Part shown: piece by piece, positions 1 through 9,842 of the stretch
Layout: each line of letters opens with the position of its first letter
How positions within the stretch are numbered: the stretch's first letter is position 1
NCBI GenBank assembly: GCA_036417435.1
Contig: CM070901.1
Coordinates: 64,600,501-64,664,500 of the forward strand
Source: Inia geoffrensis
Lineage: Eukaryota; Chordata; Mammalia; Artiodactyla; Iniidae
DNA: 64,000 bases
Direction: 5' to 3'
Position numbers and translations under genes: made by a program
The notes under the pieces: model-generated
Databases searched by the model: none
What the model was told of the DNA's origin: nothing
What the model saw: the letters and a program-made list of their open reading frames with translations, nothing else

Positions 1-1699
1 GTGCAAAGAAACCTATTTCAAAATGACCCGGACTTTTCCAAATTTGTGTGATCATAGAAATCTTGTTATAGAACATTTTATTTTGGAAGAGAAGGAGGAA
101 ACTGGCCCATGACAAATGAGGTGGTATCTGACATATCTGCCAAGGGCGGCCTGAATAGGGCAGAAAGGTCTCAACATCGTTCACCATCTGGGGGAAATGG
201 TTTCCGTTTCTGGGTTATGCAATGTTTGTATCAACTTGTGCCACGGTGCCCACCTCTACTTTTGGACATTTTGTCACAAAAAATGGAGAGCTGGCATTAT
301 TATCAGGGTCTTTCAATAACAGCAATCTCAGACACCTCCTTCGGGAATCAGTCTTTGATGAGTGCTGTTGACTTAGCTCCAAGTCACCATCCAGAGCAAG
401 ATGACCTTAATCTGCAGGTCCGTGCCCAGGTTGTGTCTGCAGGTCCCTCTAGGAGCAAGTGTATTTCATCTTCCAGCTCCAGGGCACCTGGAAGAACGAT
501 AATTCCTACCATGGGATGCTCCTGGTAATTCACTTGGCAGGAGCCAGGGGCTCAGAAGCTTTCTTCACAAATCTCTAAATCAACTGGCCATGCAGATGCG
601 AGAGCAGCAGCAGCTGTTTCAGAGGCAAAGGCTATTCGTCTCTGCCTTTTATTCTCTTGTTTCTGGGAAACCTGGAAGAGTGAATGTCTCCACCACAAAG
701 CATCACCTGTCTGGACACTCAATAAGGTTTCACTGGGATTGTGGAATGTGCTAGGTGCTTTCAAAAGGCTTCCACATGAAGAATCAAGTTCTTTTATGGA
801 AAGGACTTGGAGTCATGAGGGTTCTGTTTTAAAAGAGTTCATAGAATCCAAAGTTCCTGCTCTGCGGTTTCTGTCATCTCTATGTGACAAATATCAGGTA
901 TTTATTGTACCTAGTATTGTTCTAAGAACTGGAGGAGGTTCAGAAGAATGTACAAGATGCTGGATCTGACCTTTTGGTTAACTGGTACTACTAGGGAGAC
1001 TTAAGAAAGGGGCACTAATTACCCTCCATTAATTTAGATTCTCCCCTGAACCACTCCAAATCACCATGAGAGAGATTAGAAGACTTGCCTTCTTTGTGAA
1101 AATGGTGTCAGTATCCAGCATTAAAACAAATTAGTGAAAAAAAACCAAAAAACAAACAAAAAAAACAAATTAGTGTACTCATTTTTCAATAAGAGGAGTA
1201 TTTTGAATTTTCTGTTCAATCCATTTGGAAGTAAAGGAATATTTCATTTCCCGCTTTAAAATTATACCAGGTATTAATGCTTTTAAAGACCGAGCTGTTT
1301 TAAAATTTCTCCTTTATTTCAGTTTATCAGGAACATTTCCAACAGTGGTCTTTTACATAATGGTATCTAGTGCAAATGCAGGAGCCTGACAACTTAGGCA
1401 AAGCAGTTCATGTGCAGTCCTCCATCCTGTCCTCAAAACGTGTATTTATATCACAAAGATACCTGAATATTGAAAAGTAAAGTAGGATCTGCTACAAATT
1501 CCCTTTAAAATTTATAAAAACTTCGAGATTTTAAAAAGGTTACTTAATACACGTGCACTACCTTAAAAAACCTGGCTATTGTCAATAAAGTGCTAGCATT
1601 TGTGAAATTATTAGTCCCATTCAGAAATGATATTTCTCATATCTCCTGGGAATTTGTGGCAGAATAAAGCACATCCAAAGTTTTAAAAAAAGAAGACTT
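1..1699. other. Unassigned non-coding stretch
   Basis: I recognise no gene or repeat family here. Open frames at 109-528 and 739-969 have no recognisable domain and no supporting splice context. An A-rich low-complexity patch lies at about 1136-1168. Confidence 0.5.
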
Positions 1700-1910
1700 G
1701 GGCTTCCCTGGTGGCGCAGTGGTTGAGAGTCCGCCTGCCGATGCAGGGGGTACGGGTTCATACCCCGGTCCGGGAAGATCCCACATGCCTCGGAGCGGCT
1801 GGGTCCGTGAGCCATGGCCGCTAAGCCTGCGCGTCCGGAGCCTGTGCTCCGCAACGGGAGAGGCCACAACAGTGAGAGGCCCGTGTACCGCAAAAAAAAA
1901 AAAAAAAAAA
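1700..1910 (+). mobile_element. CHR-type SINE (tRNA-Glu-derived), short form
   Basis: The element starts with the 'ggcttccctggtggcgcagt' head, has a box-B-like 'gggttcataccccg' and ends in about 19 A. The flanks share 'aagacttg' (1693-1700 and about 1909-1916), a plausible short TSD. The short form lacks the long 3' tail seen in the copies at 11239 and 23833. This family is known from cetaceans, hippos and ruminants, which makes it a taxonomic marker. Confidence 0.93.
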
Positions 1911-2204
1911 GACTTGCCTGGTTAACACAGTTCAGCATCCCCACGCGGATGTTTAATAGGTACCACACACTCACCATGTTCAAAGCCGAGCTCCTGGTCT
2001 TCATTCCCAGCCTGCTGTTCCTGGTATCCCTCATTCCAGATGACAGCAACTCTATTCTTTTTGAGACAAAAGTCTGAGAGCCATTTCTGAATAGAGGCCA
2101 ACCAATCCCTATTGGCAAGTGCATTGGCTCTACTTTCCAAAATAGCCAGACTCTAACCACTGTCATAACCTTCACCTGTTGAACCTTGTCTAGGTTACCT
2201 TCCT

Positions 2205-2865
2205 CTCTCACTCAGTTTACGGCCACAACAGTCTCCTGGGAGGTCTCCCAGGTTCTGCCTTTGTCTGCCTACAGTTTATCCTCAAGCCAACAGCAAGAGT
2301 GACCCTTAAAAGTCACTGAAGTGACTTATGAGTCACTTATGGAGTCAGGAAGTGACACTCCTCTGATCAAAACAGTTCAATGTCATCCCTTCGTATTCAG
2401 GATAAAAGCCAGAGGCCTTCAGTCATCAATATGGTTCTCCATGGTCTGTACCTCCCTCATTACCTCTCTGATCTCATTTCCTACTGCTCTCCTCTTTCCT
2501 TCTGCTCAGCCATATTTTCCCCAAAACACCAAGAGGACCTTCTCAGTACCTTGTTCTTGCTTGCTGTCACTTCCACATGGAGTCCTCTTTTCTTAAGATA
2601 TCCGTATGGGTCAACCCCTCACCTTTGTTAGGTCTTTGCTTGAGGCTCTCTTATTATCCTGATACATAGCACTCACTATCTCCCTCCACTGCCTTATTTT
2701 TCTAGCATTTATCACCATTGGCCATAGTTTGTAGTTTATTTTATGTTCTCCCATCCTCCCCAGCTAGCATCTAAGCTCCTTAGAGCAGGGATATTGTCCA
2801 TTTCATGGAACAGAGCCAGACACATAGAAGGCACTCAACAAATACTCATTGAGTGAAGGAGCCAA
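2205..2865 (+). repeat. L2 LINE, 3' part including 3'UTR
   Basis: The sequence reads as an L2 3' end in sense orientation. It has the 'cctccctcattacctctctgatctcat' type tract, a 'ctaagctccttagagcagggatattgtcc' type tract, and the terminal 'ggcactcaacaaatactcattgagtga'. It is highly diverged and the coding part is not readable. Confidence 0.8.
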
Positions 2866-2884
2866 AGAGTAGTAAGGTTCATTA

Positions 2885-2974
2885 AACATATATCAATATA
2901 CCACCTATGATGCAGGTGCTGCATATATTATTTCATTCAACCTTCACAACCTCCCAAAGAGCTAGGTATTATAA

Positions 2975-3027
<53 letters not shown>

Positions 3028-3130
3028 ATGAGAAAACTGAGGCAGAAACAGGTTAACTGCATTCAATTAGCAGCTGTCACATCAGATTTAGAATGCATAC
3101 CTACTTACCTTGTTAATCCGTGCTCCCAAC
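2885..3130 (-). repeat. MIR SINE, inverted, split by a CA microsatellite
   Basis: Inverted MIR landmarks are visible on both sides of the CA tract: 'tatttcattcaaccttcacaac' to the left and 'gagaaaactgaggcagaaacag' to the right. The microsatellite occupies the position where MIR normally reads a short ATTAT/CCCC segment. Confidence 0.7.
2978..3027. repeat. (CA)n microsatellite
   Basis: About 25 uninterrupted CA units lie inside the inverted MIR. The purity suggests it is likely to be length-polymorphic. Confidence 0.98.
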
Positions 3131-4503
3131 CACTCTACTGCTTTCTTTTGAGTCACCCAGGTAACCAGAGTTACGGGGATTCAAAGAAAAGGGAAATGGT
3201 TTGCCACTGAGGGGAATCTGGGAAAGATTCACCCAGGAGCTAAAATTTGAGATGGATCTTGGCAGATGAATAAATTTCTAATAGGTAGAGAGAAAAAGGT
3301 GACGCTCCAAGCAAGAAGTATGAGAGGTATGGAAGCAGAGCAACTCAAAATTTGTTCATCCAAGAGTAACTTAGAGAGGACAACCTACTCGTTCCACTTT
3401 GCCCAGGACTTTCCTGGTTCTAGCACCAAAAATCCTGTGTCCTGGGAACCCCTTCTCTCCTGGGCAAACTGGAGCAGTGGGTCATCCTATGTGACAAATG
3501 TATCAGCTTCACTAGAATGGAGTGTTTGCATGCATTGTTGAGGAAATGTTGAGAGTAAAAGTGAAAAAGAACTTGGAGGCTGTGGGAACAAGTTTGGAGC
3601 TCATGGTGCAGGTAAGGGGAAACCTTCAGAGGTTTTTGAGTGGAAGTTGGTGAGTGGAAACACAAGCCCACATGAAACAGGAAAAGGCAATGCAAGCCCG
3701 GTTGTGGTAAAATGCTGCCTTGTGTGGGGTAGACCGTGGATGCCAGAGTAGCTAATAGTAGAGGGAGGTTGATCAAATCTCATCTATCCCAGGTTGTTTC
3801 AGATAGCTGCTGCCTCTTGAAACTGACATCCTTCCCTCTCCTTAGAGCTCTTCAGTCCTTGGTAACAACTATTGCCAACATCAGCTCCTGGAGGATAGAG
3901 GTATGTCATCTTCCATGCCTTTGCATCCAAAAATAACTTATGAGCCCTGGGGATCCAGGGAAAGCCCCTGTCTTGGCTCCATTTCACATTTTCCCATCCC
4001 CTCAAATTTCTCTTTCTTCAAGCACGAACCTACAAACTGCTTTTCCCTAGAGTGGCAGGGCTTGTGGTCAAATCCTTACTCACTCTATATTAGCACTTTC
4101 CATGATCTCTTTTGGGAGTTCTACACTCACTAATTTAGTAAAATGTCCTTCTTGAAATAAAAGTGAGTGCAGTGCATATTTAAACACTAGATGAAAAAAG
4201 AAGTACCAGGGAGTCTATGACTGCCTTTATCCTAGGAGAGATCTAGGATCATCTTACGCAAATTGCACAAAAGGCAGTGATGCTGGATAAAAACCACCAA
4301 AATAAATGCACGTGATAGTTTTTTCCTCACTGTGGTATATTTAATATTAAGTGCAACAGTCTTGCCATCAGAGGTCCTCAGCACTTCATGAACTAAATGG
4401 AGTGGGACAGAAGGCTTCAAGCAAAGTACTGTTAAACTGGGATAAGCAAACTAGGGTCCTGGTAGAGCTGGAAATTGTCCTTGGCTTCCACAGATATCTT
4501 GGC

Positions 4504-4504
<1 letters not shown>
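3131..4504. other. Unassigned stretch, possible L2-like fragment near 3225-3350
   Basis: Nothing convincing can be named here. About 3235-3300 faintly resembles an inverted L2 3' segment ('ggagctaaaatttgagatgg'). The open frames here (for example 3420-3776 minus) show no domain. Confidence 0.4.

Positions 4505-4542
<38 letters not shown>
4505..4542. repeat. (CA)n microsatellite
   Basis: About 19 uninterrupted CA units followed by a short CTT-rich stretch. Confidence 0.98.
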
Positions 4543-4544
<2 letters not shown>

Positions 4545-4984
4545 CTTCTTTTTCAATCTCCAGAACATACAAAGGAATTTTGTCTTAACAATACAAGTTC
4601 CCCCAGAGATAACTGACCTCAATGCCTAGGAAATTATTTGTCCCCAGTTCTCTTCATGAGTAAAGTCCGATTTTACCCAAACGTCAGAACACTTAGCCTT
4701 TCCTATCTCTACCTCAAGCTTAGTTTTCTGGGTGAGTAGGAGCCAGTGCCCTATAATTGCAGCTGAAAGGAAGCTCTTTCCATGGCAGCACAGTCTGCAC
4801 AATGAGATGGACAGAAATCAGCCAGGCTCACCCTCCATCCCACAATGTTTTCTGAAGCAATAAGAATGGAAAGAGAAAAAGAGGCTCTGACACTGTATCA
4901 CACTCCACTGCCAGTGGCAAAGGGGAGGGAAACTCCCCTTTCCTCCACATTCTCCATATTTCCTCCTCATTTCAATGTTGCTAA

Positions 4985-5195
4985 TTTGGATTCAGATGGA
5001 GCTGGATTCAGTTCAGGTTACCTCAGTAACAATCTGTGTGAACTGGATAATCTGCTTGACTTCTAAACTTCAGTTTATTCATCTGTGAAACAGGGAAACA
5101 TCTTTCCTGGTAACTTCAAAGTTGCCATTGGGTTGTTGTAAGAACTGATATACCAAGTGCTTAGAGCAGAGCCTAGTATATAGTAAGAGGTCGGG
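4985..5195 (+). repeat. MIR SINE
   Basis: Sense MIR landmarks in order: 'gaactggataatctgcttga', 'cttcagtttattcatctgtg', 'gggttgttgtaagaactgat', 'agcagagcctagtatatagt'. The 5' tRNA-like part is weak. Confidence 0.75.
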
Positions 5196-5237
5196 TAAGG
5201 TAGCTAGAATTATTGTGCCTCCAACCTCTCTCTTCAT

Positions 5238-5365
5238 TTTTTTTGTTTGTTTGTTTTTGCCATGCCTTGCAGCATGTGAGATCTTGGTTCCCCTACCAGG
5301 GATTGAACCTGTGTCCCCTGCAGTGGAAGCGTGGAGTCCTAACCACTGGACCACCAGGGAATTTC
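5238..5365 (-). mobile_element. Older tRNA-derived SINE (CHR/Bov-tA-like), inverted, short
   Basis: The reverse complement reads 'ttccctggtggtccagtggt', then 'caggttcaatccctgg' (box B), 'gatctcacatgctgc' and an A-rich tail. It lacks most of the CHR body. It is flanked by a perfect 10-bp TSD 'ctctcttcat' at 5228-5237 and 5366-5375, so the boundaries are firm. The head is closer to the parental tRNA-Glu ('ggtccagtggttaggact') than the young CHR copies. Confidence 0.88.
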
Positions 5366-5375
5366 CTCTCTTCAT

Positions 5376-6485
5376 CTTCTTGCTTCCTCTGTTTCTCCCT
5401 CTCCTGCTCACTCATTTCATACTCCAACTTCAACTCCCGGCCCCGGAAGGGCAAAATAATATCTGCTTTCACCTGTCATTCATTGATTTGCTAGATGGGC
5501 TGCTTCCCAGAACCACTCTTACAAACTTAACCGGATTTGAAATTTAAAACCATCTCATATTCATGTGTAGCTTAGACATTGCTTTGAACCTGGATAATTC
5601 AAAAAAAAATTTTTTTTTTTTTTTTTTAAGACGGATATATATTTTTAAAGCTCACAAGTTCTCCTGGGTACCGAATGGCTCTTTGGAAAGAAGCCTGTGA
5701 CAACTTAAGCGTAAATGAACCAGAAACATAGAGATTAAATTCCTCCTGAAACACTCCTGGGTGTGGAAATTAAGGAAAAAGCAATTGGAAGATGTCTCCC
5801 TGTTTTGCAGAGCTACATGTAGCTGGCTTCCCTTAAGGATGACTGCTGAGCTGTGGGAAGAGCTGGGCTGGCTCAGTGGAGCCTCCGGGGTACCCCCGAA
5901 GCCAGTGGGTGACTTACCCACCACCCCCAGGGTGGGGCAGCGGAGGCGATTTGATGGGAGAAACTTTCATTCTAACTGCTCTTCCGGCAAAGCTCCTCTC
6001 TGGGGACCTCAGGCTGGCACCTTTCACCATTGTTAAATTCACTTAAGATAAAAGCGACACCAGGCAAATGACAAGGGAAGTGCCATTAAGGGATGAGCAT
6101 CAGTGGTGACTGACAGGCAGGCTCTGCTCGCCCCAGCCTCGGTGAGAATTGCTATCTGAATGTCTGCCTCAGCCAGACAGACGCACAGGATGCAGACCTC
6201 GGCGTGTGGGCCTCAGCCCTTTGTTTCCCGGGGAGCCTCTGCCTCCAGCCCTGGCACACAACGCCCCGCCAGCCCTCCCATCCAGGAACAACACCAGCGT
6301 CCACCCGGAGAGCTCAGCGCCTGCTGAAGGCGGGTGCCTGCAGATGGTGGGCGAGGAGCAGAGGCTGGGCAGGAACCCACTCATCAGGCAATTAGGAGAG
6401 AGGAGAGGAGGCTAACTCAGCAAACCATAAGGGCACATACTCTGTCAGGTCTCTCTTTCATCCTGTTGTGTTTCGGTCTTAGTTT
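5376..6485. other. Unassigned, repeat-poor stretch
   Basis: No repeat family is recognised except a poly-A/poly-T junction at about 5600-5628. The segment 5760-6130 is free of recognisable repeats and holds several TGACAGG/GATAA-like words. The segment 6130-6420 is GC-rich. Open frames lack domains. Confidence 0.4.
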
Positions 6486-7676
6486 AAAATCATATTGGCC
6501 GGTGCTGGGAAGATGGCGGAAGAGTAAGACGCGGAGATCACCTTCCTCCCCACAGATACACCAGAAATACATCTACACGTGGAACAACTCTTACAGAACA
6601 CCTACTGAAGACTGGCAAAAGACCTCAGACCTCCCCAAAGGCAAGAAACTCCCCACGTACCTGGGTAGGGCAAAAGAAAAAAAGAAAAAAACAGAGACAA
6701 AAGAATAGGGACGGCACCGGCACCAGTGGGAGGGAGCTGTGAAGGAGGAAAAGTCTCCACACACTAGGAAGCCCCTTCGCAGGAGGAGACTGCGGGAGGC
6801 GGAGGGGGGAGCTTCGGCGCCCCGGAGGAGACCGCAGCAACAGGGGTGCGGAGGGCAAAGCGGAGATATTCCCGCACAGAGGATCGGTGCCGACCGGCAC
6901 TCACCAGCCAGAGAGGCCTGTCGGCTCACCCGCCAGGGCGGGCGGGGCTGCGAGCTGAGGCTCGGGTTTCGGTTTCAGACGGAGCGCAGGGAAAGGACTG
7001 GGGTTGGCGGCTTGAACATAGCCTGAAGGGGTTAGTGCATCACGGCTAGCCGGGAGTCCGGGGAAAAGTCTGCACCTGCCGAAGAGGCAAGAGACTTTTC
7101 CTTTCCTGTTTATTTCCTGATGCGTGAGGAGAGGGGTTTAAGAGCGCTGCTTAAAGGAGCTCCAGAGGCCGGCGCGAGCCGCGGCTAAAAGCGCGGACCC
7201 CAGAGACGGGCGGGAGACGCTAACGTTGCTGCTGCCGCCACCAAGGGGCCTGTGTACAAGCACAGGTCAATATCCACACCCCTCTTCCGGGGAGCCTGCG
7301 CAGCCCGGCACTGCCAGGTTCCGGGGATCCAGTGACATCTTCCCAGGGAGAACACACGGCGGGCCTCAGGCTGGTGCAACGTCACGCCGGCCTCTGCCGC
7401 CGCAGGCCCGCCCCGCACGCCGTGCCTCTCTCTCCCCTCGGCCTGAGTGCGCCAGAGCCCCCGAGTCAGAGGCTCCTTTAACCCTGTCCTGTCTGAGTGA
7501 AAAACAGACGCCCCCCAGCGACCTACACGCAGAGGCAGGGCCAAATCCAAAGCTGAGCCCCTGGGAGCTGTGAGAAGAAAGAAGTGAAAGGGAAATCTCT
7601 TGCAGCAGCCTCAGAAACAGCGGATTAAAGCTCTACAATCAACTTGATGTACCCTGCATCTGTGGAATACATGAAT

Positions 7677-8200
7677 AGACAGTGAATCATCCCAAATTGA
7701 GGTGGTGGACTTCGAATGCAAGATCTATGATTTTTTCCCCTTTTTCCTCTTTTTGTGAATGTGTATGTGTATGCTTCTGTTTGAGATCTTGTCTGTATAG
7801 CTTTGCTTCCACCAGTTGTCCTAGGGTTCTATCCGTCCATTGTTTTTTTTTTTTAATATTTTTTTCTTAATAATTAATTTTAATAATTCTATTATACTTT
7901 ACCTTCCTTCTTTCTTTCTTTCTTTCCTTCCCTCCTTTAGACAACGAATCATCCCAAGTTGAGGAGGTGGTCTTTGAAAGCAAAATTTATGATTTTTTCC
8001 CCTTTACCTCTTTTCGTGAGGGTGTATGTGTAAGCTTCAGTGTAAGATTTTGTCTGTATAGCGTGGCTTCCACCATTTGTCCTAAGGTTCTATCCGTCCC
8101 TTTTTTTTCCCCCTAATTATGTTTTAATTCAATAACTTTATTATACTTTACTTCATTCTATTTTACTGTATCTACTTTCTGTCTTTTTTCCTTCCTTCCT
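7677..8200 (+). repeat. 262-bp tandem duplication inside the L1 5'UTR
   Basis: Unit 1 starts 'agacagtgaatcatcccaaa' at 7677 and unit 2 starts 'agacaacgaatcatcccaag' at 7939. Both continue through 'tatgattttttcccc', 'gtctgtatag', 'ttccacca' and 'ctatccgtcc', then end in T-rich and TTCC-rich sequence. They differ at scattered positions, so the duplication is older than this insertion or has drifted. Confidence 0.88.
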
Positions 8201-8375
8201 TCCTTCCTTCCTTCCTTCCTCCCTCCCTCCTTTCTTTCCTTCTTGCCTTCTTTCCTTCTTTTCTTCTTTCTTTCTTCCTTCCTTCCTTCCCTCCTTCCTT
8301 CCTACCTCCCTTCCTTCCTTCCTTCCCTCCTTTCCTTCTTTCTTTCTATCTTCCTACTTCTACTAATTCTCTCTA
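8180..8375. repeat. TTCC/CTTT polypyrimidine microsatellite in the L1 5'UTR
   Basis: Nearly pure pyrimidine tract of TTCC, TTCT and CCTCC units. It is GGAA-rich on the minus strand. It extends the 3' end of the second 5'UTR repeat unit. Confidence 0.92.
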
Positions 8376-8893
8376 CTTTCTCTCCCTTTTAATCTGAGTG
8401 TGGATGAAAGGCTCTTGCTGCTCCAGCCGGGAATCAGGACTCTGCCTCTGAGGGGGGAGAGCCAACTTCAGGACACTGGTCCACAAGAGACCTCCCAACT
8501 CCACATAATATCAAATGGTGAAAATCTCCCAGGGACCTCCACCTTAACACCAGCACCCAGCTTCACTCAATGGCCAGCAAGCTACAGTGCTAGACAACCT
8601 ATGCCAAACAACTAGCAAAACAGGAACACAACCCCACACATTAGCAGAGAGGCTGCCTAAAATCATAATAAGTCCACAGACGCCCCAAAACACACCAACA
8701 GACGTGGACCTGCCCACTAGAGAGACAAGATCCAGCCTCATCCACCACAACACAGGCACTAGCCCCCTCCACCAGGAAGCCTACACAACCCACTGGACCA
8801 ACCTTAGCCACTGGAGACAGACATCAAAAACAATGGGAACTACGAACCTGCAGCCTGCAAAAAGGAGACCCCAAACACAGTAAGATAAGCAAA

Positions 8894-9784
8894 ATGAGAA
8901 GACAGAAAAACACACAGCAGATGAAGGAGCAAGATAAAAATGCACCTGACCTAACAATTGAAGAGGTAATAGGCAGTCTACCTGAAAAGGAATTCAGAAT
9001 AATGATAGTAAAGATGATCCAAAATCTTGGAAATAGAATAGACAAAATGCAAGAAACAATTAACAAGGACCTAGAAGAACTAAAGATGAAACAAGCAACG
9101 ATGAACAACACAATAAATGAAATTAAAAGTACTCTAGATGGGATCAATAGCAGAATAACTGAGGCAGAAGAACGGATAAGTGACCTGGAAGATAAAATAG
9201 TGGAAATAACTACTGCAGCGCAGAATAAAGAAAAAAGAATGAAAAGAACTGAGGACAGTCTCAGAGACCTCTGGGACAGCATTAAACACACCAACATTCG
9301 AATTATAGGGGTTCCAGAAGAAGAGAAAAAGAAAGGGACTGAGAAAATATTTGAAGAGATTATAGTTGAACACTTCCCTAATGTGGGAAAGGAAATGGTT
9401 AACCAAGTCCAGGAAGCAGAGAGAGTCCCATACAGGATAAACCCAAGGAGAAATATGCCAAGACACATATTAATCAAACTCTCAAAAATTAAATACAAAG
9501 AAAGCATATTAAAAGCAGCAAGGGGAAAAAAACAAATAACACACAAGGGAATCCCCATAAGGCTAACAGCTGATCTCTCAGCAGAAACTCTGCAAGCCAG
9601 AAGGGAATGGCAGGACATACTGAAAGTAATGAAGGAGAAAAACCTGCAACCACGATTACTCTACCCAGCAAAGATCTCATTCAGATTTGATGGAGAAATT
9701 AAAACCTTTACACACGAGCAAAAGCTGAGAGAGTTCAGCACCACCAAACCAGCTTTACAACAACTGCTAAAGGAACTTCTCTAG
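8894..9784 (+). CDS. L1 ORF1 protein, uninterrupted (296 aa)
   Basis: ORF1p is the RNA-binding chaperone of L1. In this family it trimerises and coats L1 RNA in a cytoplasmic ribonucleoprotein. The frame is open from ATG 8894 to TAG 9784. A long acidic/basic heptad-rich segment at about residues 40-132 fits the coiled coil. An RRM-like domain follows from about residue 133 (NIRIIGVPEE) to about 228. The C-terminal domain at about 230-295 contains the conserved ETLQARREW and LQPRLLYPAKISF segments. The length is close to other artiodactyl ORF1p. The start is the first ATG of the recognisable protein (MRRQKN). No stop or frameshift is visible, which contrasts with ORF2 in the same element. Expression would depend on the L1 5'UTR promoter. 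Confidence 0.93.
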   Translation: MRRQKNTQQMKEQDKNAPDLTIEEVIGSLPEKEFRIMIVKMIQNLGNRIDKMQETINKDLEELKMKQATMNNTINEIKSTLDGINSRITEAEERISDLEDKIVEITTAAQNKEKRMKRTEDSLRDLWDSIKHTNIRIIGVPEEEKKKGTEKIFEEIIVEHFPNVGKEMVNQVQEAERVPYRINPRRNMPRHILIKLSKIKYKESILKAARGKKQITHKGIPIRLTADLSAETLQARREWQDILKVMKEKNLQPRLLYPAKISFRFDGEIKTFTHEQKLREFSTTKPALQQLLKELL

Positions 9785-9842
9785 ACAAGAAACACAAGAG
9801 AAGGAAAAGACCTATAACAACGAACCCAAAACAATTTAGAAA

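Larger units (their letters stand above)
6501..8893 (+). promoter_or_regulatory. L1 5'UTR with internal promoter region
   Basis: This is a 2.4-kb leader. It opens with 'gaagatggcggaag' at about 6509-6522, a good match to the YY1 motif found at the same place in human L1. It then has a CpG-rich part (about 6740-7570), a 262-bp tandem duplication (7677-7938 and 7939 to about 8200), a long TTCC-rich pyrimidine tract, and a region leading to ORF1. Open frames here on either strand are unsupported. Promoter activity is inferred from the L1 family and has not been shown. Confidence 0.85.

Noticed and set aside
1698..1925. Repeated frames of the MGFPGGAVVESPPADAGD or RAGSAAMAHGPSRSAACG type at many loci
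   Set aside because: They are translations of CHR SINEs in different frames, not genes.
5652..6036. Overlapping open frames of 90 or so codons in the GC-rich stretch 5650-6420
   Set aside because: No domain or conserved-looking motif, and frames are open on both strands, as expected from base composition.
7185..7550. 121-codon antisense frame in the L1 5'UTR, similar in position to primate ORF0
   Set aside because: It lies in CpG-rich sequence where stops are rare, and I see no recognisable protein. ORF0 is a primate feature.
8824..9618. 264-codon minus-strand frame
   Set aside because: It is the antisense shadow of L1 ORF1; A-rich L1 coding sequence often leaves long reverse frames.
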